Shown: positions 53,495 through 64,000, counted from the first letter of the stretch. The stretch: DNA of 64,000 nt from Dugong dugon (GCA_030035585.1 CM057460.1:130742714-130806713); one strand, 5' to 3'. The notes: generated by a model from the letters alone, not told the origin. Numbers and translations are program-made.

Positions 53495-54448
53495 TTTTTT
53501 TCTTTTTTATTGTGCTTTATTTTTATTTTTTTTTGCAAAGCTCATTTTTAAAAAAAAAATTTTTATTGTACTTTAGGTGAGTGTCAGAGCACACTAGTTT
53601 CTTATCAAACAATACACATACTGTTTTGTGACACTGGTTGCCAATGCCATGACATGTCAACACTCTCCCCTTCTCAACCTTGTATTCCCCATTACCAGCT
53701 TTCCTGTAACCTCCTGCCTTCTAGTCCTTGCCCCTGGGCTGGTGTGCCCATTTAGTCTCGTTTTGTTTTATGGGCCTGTCTAATCTTTGGCAGAAGGGTG
53801 AACCTCATGAATGACTTCATTACTGAGCTATGAGGATGTCTGGGGGCCATACTCTCAGGCTTTCTCCAGTCTCTGTCAGACCAGTAAGTCTGGTCTTTTT
53901 TTGTGAGTTTGAATTTTGTTCTACATTTTTCTCCAGCTCTGTCCAGGACCCTCTGTTGTGAACCCGGTCACAGCAGTCAGTGGTGGTAGCTGGGCACCAT
54001 CTGGTTGTGCTGGACTCAGTCTGGTGGAGGCTGTGGTAGTTGTGGGCCATTAGTCCTTTGGACTAATTTTTCCCTTGTGTCTTTGGTTTTCTTCCTTCTC
54101 CCTTGCTCCTGACGGGATTACACCAGTGGAGTATCTTAGATGGCTGCTCACAAGTTTCAAAGACCCCAGACACTACTCATCAAAGTAGAATGTAGAACAT
54201 TTTCTTTATAAACTATGTTCCCAAAGACCATGGTCCCCCAGCCCTCAGCCCAGTAATTTGGTCCCTCAGGGAGTATGGTAATGTCTATGGAGCTTCCATG
54301 ACCTTGCCTTGGACAAGTTGTGCTGGCTTCTCCAGTATTGTGTACTGTCTTACCCTTCACCAAAGTTACCACTTATCTATTGTTTATTTAGTGTTTTCCC
54401 TTCCCCACACCTTCCCTCTCTTGTAACTGTCAAAGATTATTTCTTTTT

Positions 54449-55391
54449 AAAAAAAATTTTTTTTATTGTACTTTTAGATGAAGGTTTATAGAACAGTTTC
54501 TCATTAAACAGTTACTACTCATACTGTTTTATGACAATGATTAACAACCCCACGACATGTCAACATTGTCCCTTCTCAACCTTGGGTTCCCTATTACCAT
54601 CTTTCCTGTCCCCTCCTGCCTTCTAGTCCTTCTTCCTGGACTGTTGTGCCCCATTAGTCTTGTTTTGTTTTATGGGGCTGTCTAATCTTTGGCTGGATGG
54701 TGAAACTTGGGAGTGACTTCATTACTGAGCTAAAAGGGTGTCTGGGGGCCATATTCTTGGGGTTTCTCCAGTCACTGTCAGGCTAGTAAGTCTGGTCTTT
54801 TTTTGTGAGTTAGAATTTTGTTCTGCATTTTTCTCCAGCTCTGTCCAGGAACCTCCGTTGTGATCCTGGTCAGAGCAGTCAGTGATGGTAGGTGGGCACC
54901 ATCTAGTTGTACTGGACTCAGTCTGGTGGATGCCGTGGTAGTTGTGTTCCATTAGGCCTTTGGACTAATATTTCCCTTGTATCTTTTTTTCTTCATTCTC
55001 CCTTGCTGCCGAAGGGGTGAGACAAGTGGAGTATCTTAGATGGCTGCTCACAGGCTTTTAAGACCCCATGCTACTCACTAACGTAGAATGTAGAACCTTT
55101 TCTTTATAAAGTGTGTCATGCCAATTGAGCTTGATATTTCCTGAGACCATGGTCGCCACAGCCCTCTGCCCAGCAATTCAGTCCCTCAGGGAGTTTGGAT
55201 GTGTCTATGGAGCTTCCATAACCTTTCCTTGTACAAGTTGTGCTGGCTTCCCCAGTATTGTGTACTGTCCTACCCTTCACCAAAGTTACCATTTATCTAT
55301 TGTCTATTTAGTATTCCCACCCCCACAACTGTCCCATTCCTTGTAACCAAAAAAAGATTGTTTCTCTGTGTGTAAACTTTTTCATGGGTTC
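54449..55391 (-). other. L1-B 3' UTR
   Basis: 943 bp between the ORF2 stop and the A-rich end. It aligns over most of its length with 53549-54430 (outer L1) and 23159-24090 (L1-C), sharing sense CTAGATGGTGCCCACCTACC and the A/T palindromic terminus. A C-rich tract (sense G-rich) lies at 55315-55340. Confidence 0.8.
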
Positions 55392-58097
55392 TTACCATAG
55401 AGGTCTCATACAATATTTGTCCTTTTGTGATTGACTTATTTCACTTAGCATAATGTCCTCCAGTTTCATCCATGTTATGAGATGCTTTGAAGATTCATCA
55501 TTGTTCTTTATTGCTGTATAGTGTTCCATTGTGTGTACGTACCATGGCTTGTTTATCCATTCATCTGTTGATGGGCATCTGGGTTGTTTCCATCTTATTG
55601 CCATTGTGAACAATGCTGCAATGAACATGGGTGTGCATATGTCTATTCGTGTGACGGCTCTTATTTCTCTAGGATGTATTCTTGGGAGCTGGATTGCTGG
55701 ATCGTATGGTATTTCTGTTTCTAGCTTTGTAAGGAAGCGCAATATCATTGTCCAAAATGGTTGTATCATTGCATTCCCGCCAGCAGTGCAGAAGAGTTCT
55801 GATCTCTCCGCAGCCTCTCCAACATTTGTTATTTCCAGTGTTTTTGATTCTTGCCAGTAATGCTGAGGTGAGATGGTATCTCATTGTGGTTTTGATTTGC
55901 ATTTCTCTAATGGCTAGTGATCGTGAGCATTTCCTCATGTGTCTGTTGGCCACTTGAATGTCTTCTTTGGTGAAGTGTCTGTTCATTTCCTTTGCCCATT
56001 TTTTAATAGGATTATTTGTCTTTTTGTTGTAGAGGTGTTGGATTTTCTTGTAGATTATGGAGGTTAGATCTTTGTCTGACTTGTAATGTCCAACAATTTT
56101 TTCCCAGTCTGTAGGTTCTCTTTTTACTCTTTTGGGGAAGTCTTTTGATGAGCATAGGTGTTTAATTTTTAGAAGATCCCAGTTATCAAGCTTATCTTCT
56201 GGAGTTTGTATGTTGTTGGTTATGTTTTGTATCCTGTTAATGCTGTGTATTAGGGCCTGTGGCGTTGATCCTATTTTTTCTTCTATGAACTTTGTAGTTT
56301 TTGGCTTTATATTCAGGTCTTTGATCCATTTTGAATTAGTTTTTGTATATGGTGTGAGGTATGGGTGCTGTTTCATTTTTTTGCAGATGGACATTCAGTT
56401 TTGCCAGCACCGTTTGTTAAAGAGACTGTCTGTTCCTCATTTGATGGATTTGGGCCCTTGTCAAAGATCAGGTGACCATAGGTGGATGGATTTACATCTG
56501 GGTTCTCAGTTCTGTTCCATTGGTCAATGTATCTGTATACAAGTACCAGGCTGTTTTGACTACCGTAGCTGTATAGTAGGTTCTGAGGTCAGGTAGTGCG
56601 AGTCCTCCTACTTTACTCTTCTTCATCAGTAGTGCTTTACTTACCCAGGGCTTCTTCCCTTTTCGTATAAAGTTAGTGATTACTTTTTCCATCTCTTTAA
56701 AGAATGTTATTGGTATTTGAATTGGGATTGCATTGTATTTGTAAATTGCTTTGGGAAGAACTGTCATTTTCACAGTGTTGAATCTACCTATCCATGAGCA
56801 TGGTGTGTTTTCCCATTTATGTAGATCCCTGTGGGTTTCTTGCAGTAGCGTTTTGTAGTTTTCTTTGTATAGGTCTTTTACACCCTTAGTTAGATTTATT
56901 CAGAAGTATTTTATTTTTGGGGGGGCAGTTGCAAATGATATTGTTTTCCTGATTTCCTTTTCATCATTCTGTTTATTGGTGTATAGAAAACCAACTGATT
57001 TTTGTATGTTTATCTTGTATCCTACTACTGTGCTGAATTGTTCTATTAGTTCCAGTAATTTTCTCATGGAGTCTTTAGGGTTTTCTATATATAGTATCAT
57101 AACATCTGCAAACAGGGACAGTTTAACTTCTTCATTACCAGTTTGGATGCCCTTTATTTCTTTTTCTTGCCTTATTGCTCTAGCTAGAACTTCCAGCACA
57201 ATGTTAAATAGGAGTGGAGATAAAGGGCATCCATGTCTTGTTCCTGTTCTCAAGGGGAATGTTTTCAGCCTCTCTCCATTAAGAATGATGTTGTCCATTG
57301 GTTTTGCATAGATGCCCTTTATTATGTGGAGAAATTTCCATTCTGTACCTATTTTATTGATAGTTTTTATCAGGAATGGGTGTTGGACTTTGTCGAATGC
57401 CTTTTCTGCGTCAATTGAAATGATCATGTGATTCTTTTCTTTCCTTTTATTTATATCGTGGATTATGTTGATTGATTTTCTAATGTCGACTCATCCTTGC
57501 ATATCTGGTATGAATCTACTTGGTCGTAGTGTATTATTTTTTTGATATGATGCTGAATTCTATTGGCTAGAATTTTGTTGAGAATTTTTGCATCTATATT
57601 CATGAGAGATATTGGTCTGTAATTTTCTGTTTTTGTGGCATCTTTGCCTGGTTTTTGGTATCAGGGTTATGCTGGCTTCATGGAATGAATTTGGAAGTGT
57701 TGCTTCCTTTTCTATGTTCTGAAATAGTTTGAGTAGTACTAGTGTAAGGCCTTCTCTGAATGTTTGGTAGAATTCTCCAGTGAAGCCGTCTGGGCCAGGG
57801 CTTTTTTTGTTTGGAGTTTATTTTATCACATCTTCAATCTCTTCTCTTGTTATGGATCAGTTCAGATTTTCAAGATCACTTTGTAGTAGTTTGGGTAGTG
57901 TCATGGATTGAATTATGTCCCCCCAAAAATGTATGTGTCACTTTGGCTGGTCCATGATTCCTGGTACTGTGTGGTTTTCCTATATGTTGTAAATCCTGCC
58001 TCTATGATGTTAATGAGGGAGGATGTGTGGCAGTTGTGTTAGTGAGGCAGGACTCAATTTACAAGACTGGACTGTGTCCTGAGGCAATGTCTTGAGA

Positions 58098-58106
58098 TAT
58101 AAAAGA
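58098..58106 (+). promoter_or_regulatory. TATA-like box of the LTR
   Basis: ATATAAAAG occupies the expected position ~210 bp before the AATAAA signal. The related LTR at 38064-38385 keeps GATATAAAAG. Activity is inferred only. Confidence 0.55.
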
Positions 58107-58308
58107 CAGAAGTGAGCAGCGAGATGGGGGACCTCATACCATCAAGAAAGCAGTGCCGGGAGCAGAGCATGTCCTTTGGATCTGGTGTCCCTGCGCGGAG
58201 AAGCTTCTAGTCTGGGGAATCATTGATGATAAGGCTGACAGAGAGAGAAACGCTTCCCCTGGAGCTGACACCCTGAATTTGGACTTTTAGCCTACCTTAC
58301 TGTGAAGA

Positions 58309-58314
58309 AATAAA
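58309..58314 (+). terminator. Polyadenylation signal of the LTR
   Basis: AATAAA lies about 64 bp before the LTR end, as in MaLR-type LTRs, and is preserved in sister copies (for example AAAATAAATTTCTG near 38320). Confidence 0.6.
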
Positions 58315-59699
58315 TTTCTTTTTTAAAGCCATCCACTTGTGGTATTTCTGTTGTAGCAACACTAGATGACTAAGACAGGTAGGTAGTGTGTTTTTTGAAA
58401 TTTATCCATTTCCTCTATGTTTTCAAATTTGTTGTAGTATAGTTTTTCATAATACTCTGTTATGTTCCTATTTATTTCAGTTGGGTCTGTTGTAATGTTC
58501 CCCATTTAATTTCTTATTTGGGTTATTTTCATCCTCTCCTGTTTTTCTTTTGTCATTATGGCCAGTGGTTTGTCGATTTTGTTGATTATTTCAAAGAACC
58601 GACTTTTGGTTTTGTTGATTCTTTCTATTGTTTTTCTCTAATCTATTTCATTTATTTCTGCTCTGATCTTCACTATTTCCTTTCTTCTAGTGACTGTGGG
58701 CTTTTTTTTTTTTTTTGCTGTTCTCTTTCTATTCGTTTGAGTTCTCTGGTTAATGTTTTGATTTTGTTGCTTTCTTCTTTTTGATGTGTGGGACTATTGC
58801 TATAAATTGTCCTCTGAGGACTGCCTTTGCTGTGTCCCAAAGGTTTTGGTATGATGAATTTTCATTCTCGTTTGAATCTAGAAATTTTTTGATTCCATCT
58901 CTGATTTCTTCTATTACTTAGTGATGTTTAAGCAGGGTGTTATTCATTTTCCATTTAACTGATTTTTTTCCTTGCTATTCCTGTTGTTAATTTCTACCTT
59001 GATGGTGTTGTGGTCAGAGAAGATGGTTTGAATTATCTCAACATTTTGGATCTTGTTGAGGATTGCTCTGTGGCCTAAGATGTGGTCTATTCTGGAGAAT
59101 GTTCCATGTGCATTGGAAAAGAATGTGTACTTTGCAGCTGTTAGATGGAGTGTTCTATATATGTCTATGCGGCCAAGTTGGCTGATTGTGCCCTTAGGTC
59201 TTCTGTTTCTTTGCTGAGTTTCTTTTTAGATGTTCTGTTCTTTATTGAGAGTGGTGTGTTGAAGTCTCCTACTATTATTGTGGAACTGTCAATTTCTCTT
59301 TTCAGTGCTGTTTGAGATTTTTTTATGTATTTTGGAGCCCTGTCATTGGGTGCATAGATGTTTATTATGGTTATGTCTTCATGATGGATTGTCCCCTTAA
59401 TCATTATATAGTGTCCTACTTTGTCTTTTATGGTGGATTTTGTTTTAAAGTCTATTTTATCTGAGATTAGTATTGCCACTCCTGCTCTTTTTTTTGTAGT
59501 TGTTAGCTTGATACATTTTTTTCCAACCTTTGACTTTTAATAAATTCACATCTATGTTGCTAAGGTGTGTCTCTTGTAGACAGCATATTGATGGATCCTG
59601 TTTTCTTATCCATTCTGTCACTCTCCGTCTCTTTATGGGTGCATTGAGTCCATTTACATTCAGTGTAATTACTGATAAATGAGAGTTTCTTGCCGTCAT

Positions 59700-60126
59700 T
59701 TTGTAGTGCTTTTTTTTTTGTGTTGCTGACGTTTTCTTTGTTCTTCTTACTCTCCTGTGCTGAATTTCTTTCATTTGTGGATTTTTTTCATTTCTTTTGT
59801 TTTTGTAGGTTTTCTTTTTACTGAGACTGTATGTTTTTCCTCTTTATTTTTGAGTATGTTTGTTATCTTTCTTTGTGTTTACCATGAAATTTACCCTTAT
59901 CTTCCACAGTTTGAAGCACTCTATTATTACTTAGTTTTGCCTTGCCTTCCTGTCCATTAGAAGGTTCTATACCTACACCATTTATTCCCTATTTTATTAT
60001 TCTTATGTTGTTGTCATTTACTGATTAACTACTCTGATTCCCTGTTGTATTTCTTTTGGTTTAGGTAGTCCTTGAGAGTTCATTTCCTAGACTGGTATCT
60101 GGCTGGTACAATCCTGCATCCTAGAT
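59700..60126 (-). other. L1-B inter-ORF spacer (427 bp)
   Basis: A-rich sense sequence between the ORF1 stop and the ORF2 start. It aligns with the L1-A spacer, for example sense GGACAGGAAGGCAAGGCAAA against GGAGGGGAAGTTAAGGCAAT and GTAAATTTCATGGTAAACAC against GTAAATATTAAGGTAACCAC. Confidence 0.75.
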
Positions 60127-61186
60127 TCAGCCTGTGAGCTGAAGTTGTTTGTTCTCAGATCGAAGAACTCCCTTTAATAATTCTTGTAAGTTTGGTTTGG
60201 TTTTTACATATTCCCTTAATTTCTGTTTATCTGGAAATGACCTAATTTCACTATCATATCTGAACAAGAGTTTTGCAGGATATATTATTCTGCTGGCAAT
60301 TTTTTTCTTTCAAGGTTTTATATATGTCATTCCATTGCCTTGTTGCCTGCATGGTTTCTGCCAAATAATCCGAGCTTAGTCTTATTGTTTCTTCTCTGTA
60401 TGTGACTTTTTGTTTTTTCTGAGCTGCTCTTAGGATTCTTTGTTTGTCTTTGGTTTTAGCGAGTGTGATTATGATATGCCTTGGTGATTTTCTTTCGGGG
60501 CCTATCCTATATGGTGTTCATTGAACTTCTTGGGTGGTCACCTTTTCATCTTTCCTGATACTGGGGAAGTTTTCTGTCAGCAATTCTTCAGAGATCTTCT
60601 TTGTGTTTTCTGTTTTCTTCCCCTGTGCTGGAACTCTGATCACTTGCGGATTTTTGCTTTTGATTGTATCCCCCAAATTTTCAGGGTTTCTTCATTTTCC
60701 TTTGTTTTTTTCTTCTGAGTTTTCCTCAAACAGAGTATTATCTAAGTGTTTGTCTTCTGTTTCGCTGATCCTGTCTTCCTTTGTTTCAAACCTGCTCCTC
60801 AGTCCTTCTATGACACTGTCTATTTCTGAAATCTTGTTTAACTTTTGGATTTATAATTGTTGTTTTTGTATGATTTCTAGTTATGAATTTATTTTTGCAT
60901 TTCGTGTCTGTATTGTTTTCTTGAATTCTTCCATTTTTTTGTCTGTATTTTCCATGAATTTTTCTGCCTTTTTCATGAATTTGTCTATTTTTCCCTCATT
61001 TTTGTCTGTTTTTTGCTTCAACTCATGGATAATTCTGAGTATTAGAGATTTGAATTCCCTTTCAGGTAGTTCTAGTGCCTTTTCTTCTACGGGAAAGTCA
61101 TCTTGTGTTTTATTTTGGATGCCTACTGGAGCCATCCTGTCTTGTTTTTGTACATGTTTTGATATTGTCTGCTGTCTTTGGGGCAT
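60127..61186 (-). pseudogene. L1-B ORF1 (RNA-binding chaperone), broken
   Basis: The start is MPQRQQTISKHVQKQDRMAP, homologous to MMAQRQQSISSHIKRQ of L1-A. The N-terminus is followed by a Lys/Glu-rich coiled coil (KIDKFMKKAEKFMENTDKK), with a stop at 60881. Downstream frames give RRM-like RVPAQGKK, LTENFPSIRKDEKVTT and SPRHIIITLAKTKDKQRILR, then RLSSDYLAETMQATRQWNDI and RYDSEIRSFPDKQKLREY, ending at a TGA (60127-60129) after LQLTG. The total of ~353 codons is the normal ORF1 size. Stops and frameshifts rule out function. Confidence 0.87.
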
Positions 61187-62892
61187 TCAGTAGTTATTTT
61201 CCTCATTTATTTATCGTAGATTTGTTTGTTTCATCCTGCTTTTTTATTTTATTTGGTTATGTCTGAGCAGGTGGAATGCGCATTCTTTGTTGCTTGCTCG
61301 TCTGTAGGCACAATAATTTTCACCTCCTTCTCCAATGGGCAGGGTCAGTCACTCATGCATGCTACAGAAGGGCAGGTCTAGCTGAAAGGGAGTTGCTGGT
61401 ATGGGTTGTTTGTGGCACATACTAGGGCCGACAAGGCAGGCCATGAATCAGTGCAGGGCAGGTTTGAGTAGGCCAGTCCTTTGCTGCTGGGAGTTGTGAT
61501 GTTCAGCACACAGTGCAGGTAGGCAGGAAGGAGGGGGAGATTGTGATGTGTGAAGCTATGATGGGTATGGGAAAGAGGAGAGAGAGGATAGAGGAACAGG
61601 AAACAGAAACATACACACAAACAAAGCAAAAAATAGTGCTAAAGGAGCTTGCTGTTGGAGTGGAGAGATGATAGACTGAGAAATGGAGAAAAACAAAAAG
61701 GAAAAAGAAAAAAAAAGAAAAAGGGGTAAAGTAAAAAGAATATGTAAAGAAAAATTAGAAAGGAAGAAAAGCCCCCAGGTATCCCACCAGTGTGGCTGCG
61801 AGTACTGGAGAAGTTGCTCCCAGGCCATGAAGTATAGCCTGGCTAGAAGTGGTAGAGGTGTCACACAGTGCCAGGTATTCAGGAGTCAGGAAGAGATGGG
61901 AAGTATAGAGAGATAAGAAACTGAGAAATGAAGAAAGACAAAAAGGGAAAAAGAGAGAGAAGAAATCAAAACAAAGAAACAAAAAACCCAAAAAACCAAA
62001 AACCAAAAAAAAAAAAAAAAAAAGAACCCCCCCCAAGAAAAAAAAAAAGAAAAAAGAAGTGCCCTCAGGGATTCCACTGTGCTTCTGTGCAGAGTGAGGG
62101 AGTAGCTCCCAATTTGCAGATTCCTTCCTTGCTAGAAGGGGATCCCAAGTTGAGAAAAGAAAAAGAGAAGTAATAAACAGATCAAAACAGAACAAGTCAG
62201 AACAAACAAATGAACGAAAAGCTCCAAGGATCCCACCAGTGTGGTGTCATGGGCCGGGAGGCAGTTTCACAGTTGAGTGGTGTTTCATAGCCTTTCAGCA
62301 AGAAGCAAAGATGGCACACGGAGCCAGGTATTTGAGAGAAAGGAGGAAGAGGTGGTGAGAGGTAAGGAAGAAATCAAAAGAAGTGGAAAAAAAGCAACAC
62401 CAGCAGCCAACAAATGACACTCAAGGCGGTGGCCAGTAATGGCGGGTGGAATCCAAGCAGCACTGGGGTGAAGCTAATGTTTCCTGGCCAAGAGACTGTG
62501 GCCACAGGAAGCAGAGGAGGCCAAGTGTGGGTGAAAATGGGTGGGGGATGGGAAAGCGTATAGCGCTAGTTACCGGTTGTTCTGTGTCCTGCTGGAAGCT
62601 CTCTGAAGCTGCTTTCTTGTACCCCCTGTTCAGGGATCTCTGATAGGCATCCAAGATAGTGGATCCATGCTGTGTTAGCTGATAGGGGGCCTCTGCATGT
62701 GTCTCTCCTCGCTTTCTGTTCTCTGTCAGTTTCTTATTTCATTCGTTTTTTGGCTGAGTTCTTTATCTCTTTGTTTGATGCTTAGGGTTTCAGGATTGAT
62801 GTTTGTCTCTGTTTGACTTAGTTTTTCTGATCTTTGCTGTGGAGGAACTGCGTGGTGCTTCTGTGTATAGCGCCATGTTGTCTCTGAGTCCC
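61187..62892 (-). promoter_or_regulatory. L1-B 5' UTR (1.7 kb) with diverged tandem units
   Basis: In L1s this region holds the internal RNA polymerase II promoter. Here it contains repeated modules, recognisable on the plus strand by CAGGTATCCCACCAGTGTGG (61777), CAGGGATTCCACTGT (62066) and AAGGATCCCACCAGTGTGG (62226). Each is followed by a GAAG/GAGG..TCCCA-like segment, then GCTAGAAG or CAGCAAGAAG, then an A/G-rich tail with AAGAAATCAAAA. CACACAGTGCCAGGTATTCA (61863) and CACACGGAGCCAGGTATTTG (62318) confirm the repeat. A fourth, more diverged unit may lie at 61440-61770. The A-rich tails include a long A run at 62007-62023. Confidence 0.75.
62871..62880 (-). promoter_or_regulatory. YY1-like site at the L1-B transcription start
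   Basis: The sense strand reads CAACATGGCG at +13 to +22 when +1 is placed at 62892, the base next to the target duplication. Human L1 has a YY1 site at essentially the same place, where it directs accurate initiation. Binding here is inferred from the motif and position. Confidence 0.6.
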
Positions 62893-62937
62893 CAAAGATT
62901 CTTTCTTTTTGTATGTAAACCTTTTCATGATTTTTTA

Positions 62938-64000
62938 TAGTAGTGGTTTCATACAATATTTGTCCTTTTGTGATTGACTTATTTAACTCAGCATAATGCC
63001 CTTCAGATTCATCCATGTTGTGAGATGCTTCGAAGATTATCATTGTTCTTTATTGTTGTATAGTGTTCCATTGTGTGTATGTACCATGGCTTGTTTATCC
63101 ATTCATCTGTTGATGGGCATCTAGGTTGTTTCCATCTGTTTGCTATGGTGAACAATGCTGTAATGACCATGGGTGTACATACGTCTATATGTGTGATGGC
63201 TCTTATTTCTCTAGGATTTGTTCCTAGGAATGGTATTGCTGGATCATATGTTATTTCTATTTCTAGCTTTTTAAGGAAACACCATATCATTTTCCAAATT
63301 GGTTGTACCATTTTGCATTCCCACCAGTAGTGCATAAGTATTCCAGTTTCTCTGCAGGTTCTCCAAACATTTGTTATTTTCTGTTTTTTTGATTGGTGTC
63401 AGTAATGTCAGGGGGAGATGCTATCCCATTGTGCTTTTGATTTGCATTTCTGTAATGGCTAGTGATCGCGAGCATTTCCTCACGTGTCTGTTAGCTGCTT
63501 GAATGTCTTCTTTGGTGAAGTGTCTGTTCATTTCCTTTGCCCATTTTTCAATTGGATTATTTGTCTTTTTGTTGTAGAGGTGTTGTATTTTCCTGTAGAT
63601 TTTAGAAATTAGAACTTTCTCAGATTTTTCATAGCCAAAATTTTTTTCCTAGTCTGTAGATTCTCTTTTTACTTTTTTGGTGAAGTCTTTTGATGAGCAT
63701 AAGTGTTTAATTTTTGGAAGATCCCAGTTATCTAGCTTATCTTCTGGTATTTGTGTACTATTAGTTATGACTTTTATCCATTAATGCCGTGTATTAGGGC
63801 CACTAGCATTGACCCTATTTTTTCTTCTAGGATCTTTATAGGTTTTGGTTTTATATTTAGGTCTTTGATCCATTTTGAATTAGTGTTTGTGTATGGTGTA
63901 AGGTATTGGTCCTGTTTCATTTTTTTGCAGATGGACATCCAGTTTTGCCAACACCATTTGTTAAAAAGACTATCTTTTCCCCATTAATAGACTTTGGGCT
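62938..64000 (-). pseudogene. Outer L1 ORF2 C-terminal part, incomplete in window
   Basis: Minus-strand frames show MHYWWECKMVQPIWKMIWCF, LEIEITYDPAIPFLGTNPRE and HTMEHYTTIKNND (63009-63335), the C-terminal end of L1 ORF2. More upstream codons run off the right edge. A stop cuts the frame after NNDN. The RT domain lies beyond the window. Confidence 0.85.

Larger units (their letters stand above)
57899..58377 (+). mobile_element. Solo LTR, MaLR/ERVL-like family, inside L1-B ORF2
   Basis: This 479-bp element starts TGTCATGGATTGAATTATGT and ends GATGACTAAGACA (TG...CA). The 5-bp duplication GGTAG is perfect (57894-57898, 58378-58382). It carries a TATA-like ATATAAAAG at 58098-58106, AATAAA at 58309-58314 and a 3' end CACTTGTGGTATTTCTGTTG. 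No retroviral coding sequence is attached. It is the youngest layer of the right-hand nest and the cleanest copy of the family here. Confidence 0.93.
55392..59699 (-). pseudogene. L1-B ORF2 (endonuclease and reverse transcriptase), broken
   Basis: The start is the Met of MTARNSHLSVITLNVNGLN (59699); the end follows KDKYCMRPLW. Coding length without the LTR is ~3.82 kb, matching L1-A. The endonuclease shows LNVNGLNAPIKRRR, CCLQETHL, INIYAPND and IIVGDFNTPLS. The RT shows [15 protein letters not shown] (motif A intact, 57400), [16 protein letters not shown] and LFADVMILY (57101-57106 on the plus strand), in which the second motif C Asp is Val. The C-terminal part (55669-56394) holds [20 protein letters not shown] and the zinc-knuckle-like [18 protein letters not shown], then shifts frame before [13 protein letters not shown]. 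An LTR interrupts the region between endonuclease and RT. Confidence 0.92.
54449..62892 (-). mobile_element. L1-B: complete ~8-kb L1, minus strand, carrying an LTR
   Basis: In sense order: 5' UTR (62892-61187), ORF1 (61186-60127), 427-bp spacer, ORF2 (59699-55392, split by an LTR at 57899-58377) and a 943-bp 3' UTR ending in AATAAAAAAAATTTTTTTT. The 18-bp duplication with one mismatch (54431-54448, 62893-62910) shows that both ends are intact. Without the LTR and its duplication it is ~7.96 kb, longer than human L1 (~6 kb) because of long UTRs. The sense duplication starts AAAAAGAAAT, as expected for L1 endonuclease. Several frameshifts and a mutated RT motif make it inactive. Confidence 0.9.
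53495..64000 (-). mobile_element. L1 (outer copy), split by L1-B and running off the window
   Basis: The 3' UTR (53549-54448) and the ORF2 C-terminal part (about 62938-64000) belong to one L1 separated by L1-B. The 54431-54448 sequence CAAAGATTATTTCTTTTT recurs at 62893-62910 as CAAAGATTCTTTCTTTTT, after which the outer L1 resumes. At its plus-strand left, two A/T-rich 3' ends (53495-53548) stand next to each other, so a further partial L1 tail may be present. Its 5' end and second target duplication are outside the window. Confidence 0.85.

Noticed and set aside
61755-62195. 146-codon minus-strand frame rich in Phe and Leu
   Set aside because: It reads through A-rich and C-rich tracts of the L1-B 5' UTR and has low complexity; not a protein gene.

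Overview
The window looks like gene-free, repeat-built DNA from an afrotherian mammal, most likely an elephant. The strongest evidence is about twenty copies of a tRNA-derived SINE of the AfroSINE type. Their heads read GAGCCCTGGTGGCGCAGTGG or AGAGTCCCTGGGTGGTGCAA and their tails read CTATGAGTCGGAATCGACTC. They occur next to an RTE-class LINE that ends in almost the same bases, and next to long L1s of a type I associate with elephants. The species call is inference; the repeat identities rest on motifs visible in the sequence. I found no host exon, tRNA gene, rRNA, CRISPR array or bacterial-type operon.

Layout. 1-9 kb: SINE-rich DNA, including a three-layer SINE nest (2059-2876), a MER5A hAT element carrying a SINE, and an old plus-strand L1 fragment. 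9.1-15.6 kb: an L1 on the minus strand (L1-A) with a perfect 16-bp target-site duplication and broken ORF1 and ORF2. 15.7-22.9 kb: mostly unique-looking DNA with MIR, MER5A and MLT1-like fossils. 22.9-25.5 kb: a 5'-truncated L1 (L1-C). 25.8-29.5 kb: an almost full-length RTE LINE split by an LTR. 30.0-33.8 kb: an L1 3' end, then a Tigger1-type (pogo) DNA transposon split by a second copy of that LTR, then an L1 fragment. 33.8-46.4 kb: mostly unique DNA with MIRs, SINEs, a truncated LTR and a CR1/L3 fossil that holds an LTR that holds a SINE. 46.8-50.5 kb: ancient L1M pieces with an RTE tail inserted. 50.5-53.3 kb: unique DNA, microsatellites and SINEs. 53.3-64 kb: a four-deep nest in which a SINE contains an L1, which contains a complete ~8-kb L1 (L1-B), which contains an LTR.

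How the parts relate. The autonomous elements are all decayed: catalytic reverse-transcriptase or transposase residues are changed in L1-A, L1-B, the RTE and Tigger1. The RTE and the SINEs share their 3' end, which fits SINE mobilisation by RTE machinery. The three complete copies of the ~0.5-kb LTR family sit inside other transposons with 5-bp duplications, so the nests give relative ages. No undescribed functional system was found. The most interesting signals lie in the architecture of L1-B: a YY1-like site at +13 to +22, tandem 5'-UTR units, a conserved ~430-bp spacer between the ORFs, and a G-rich 3'-UTR tract.
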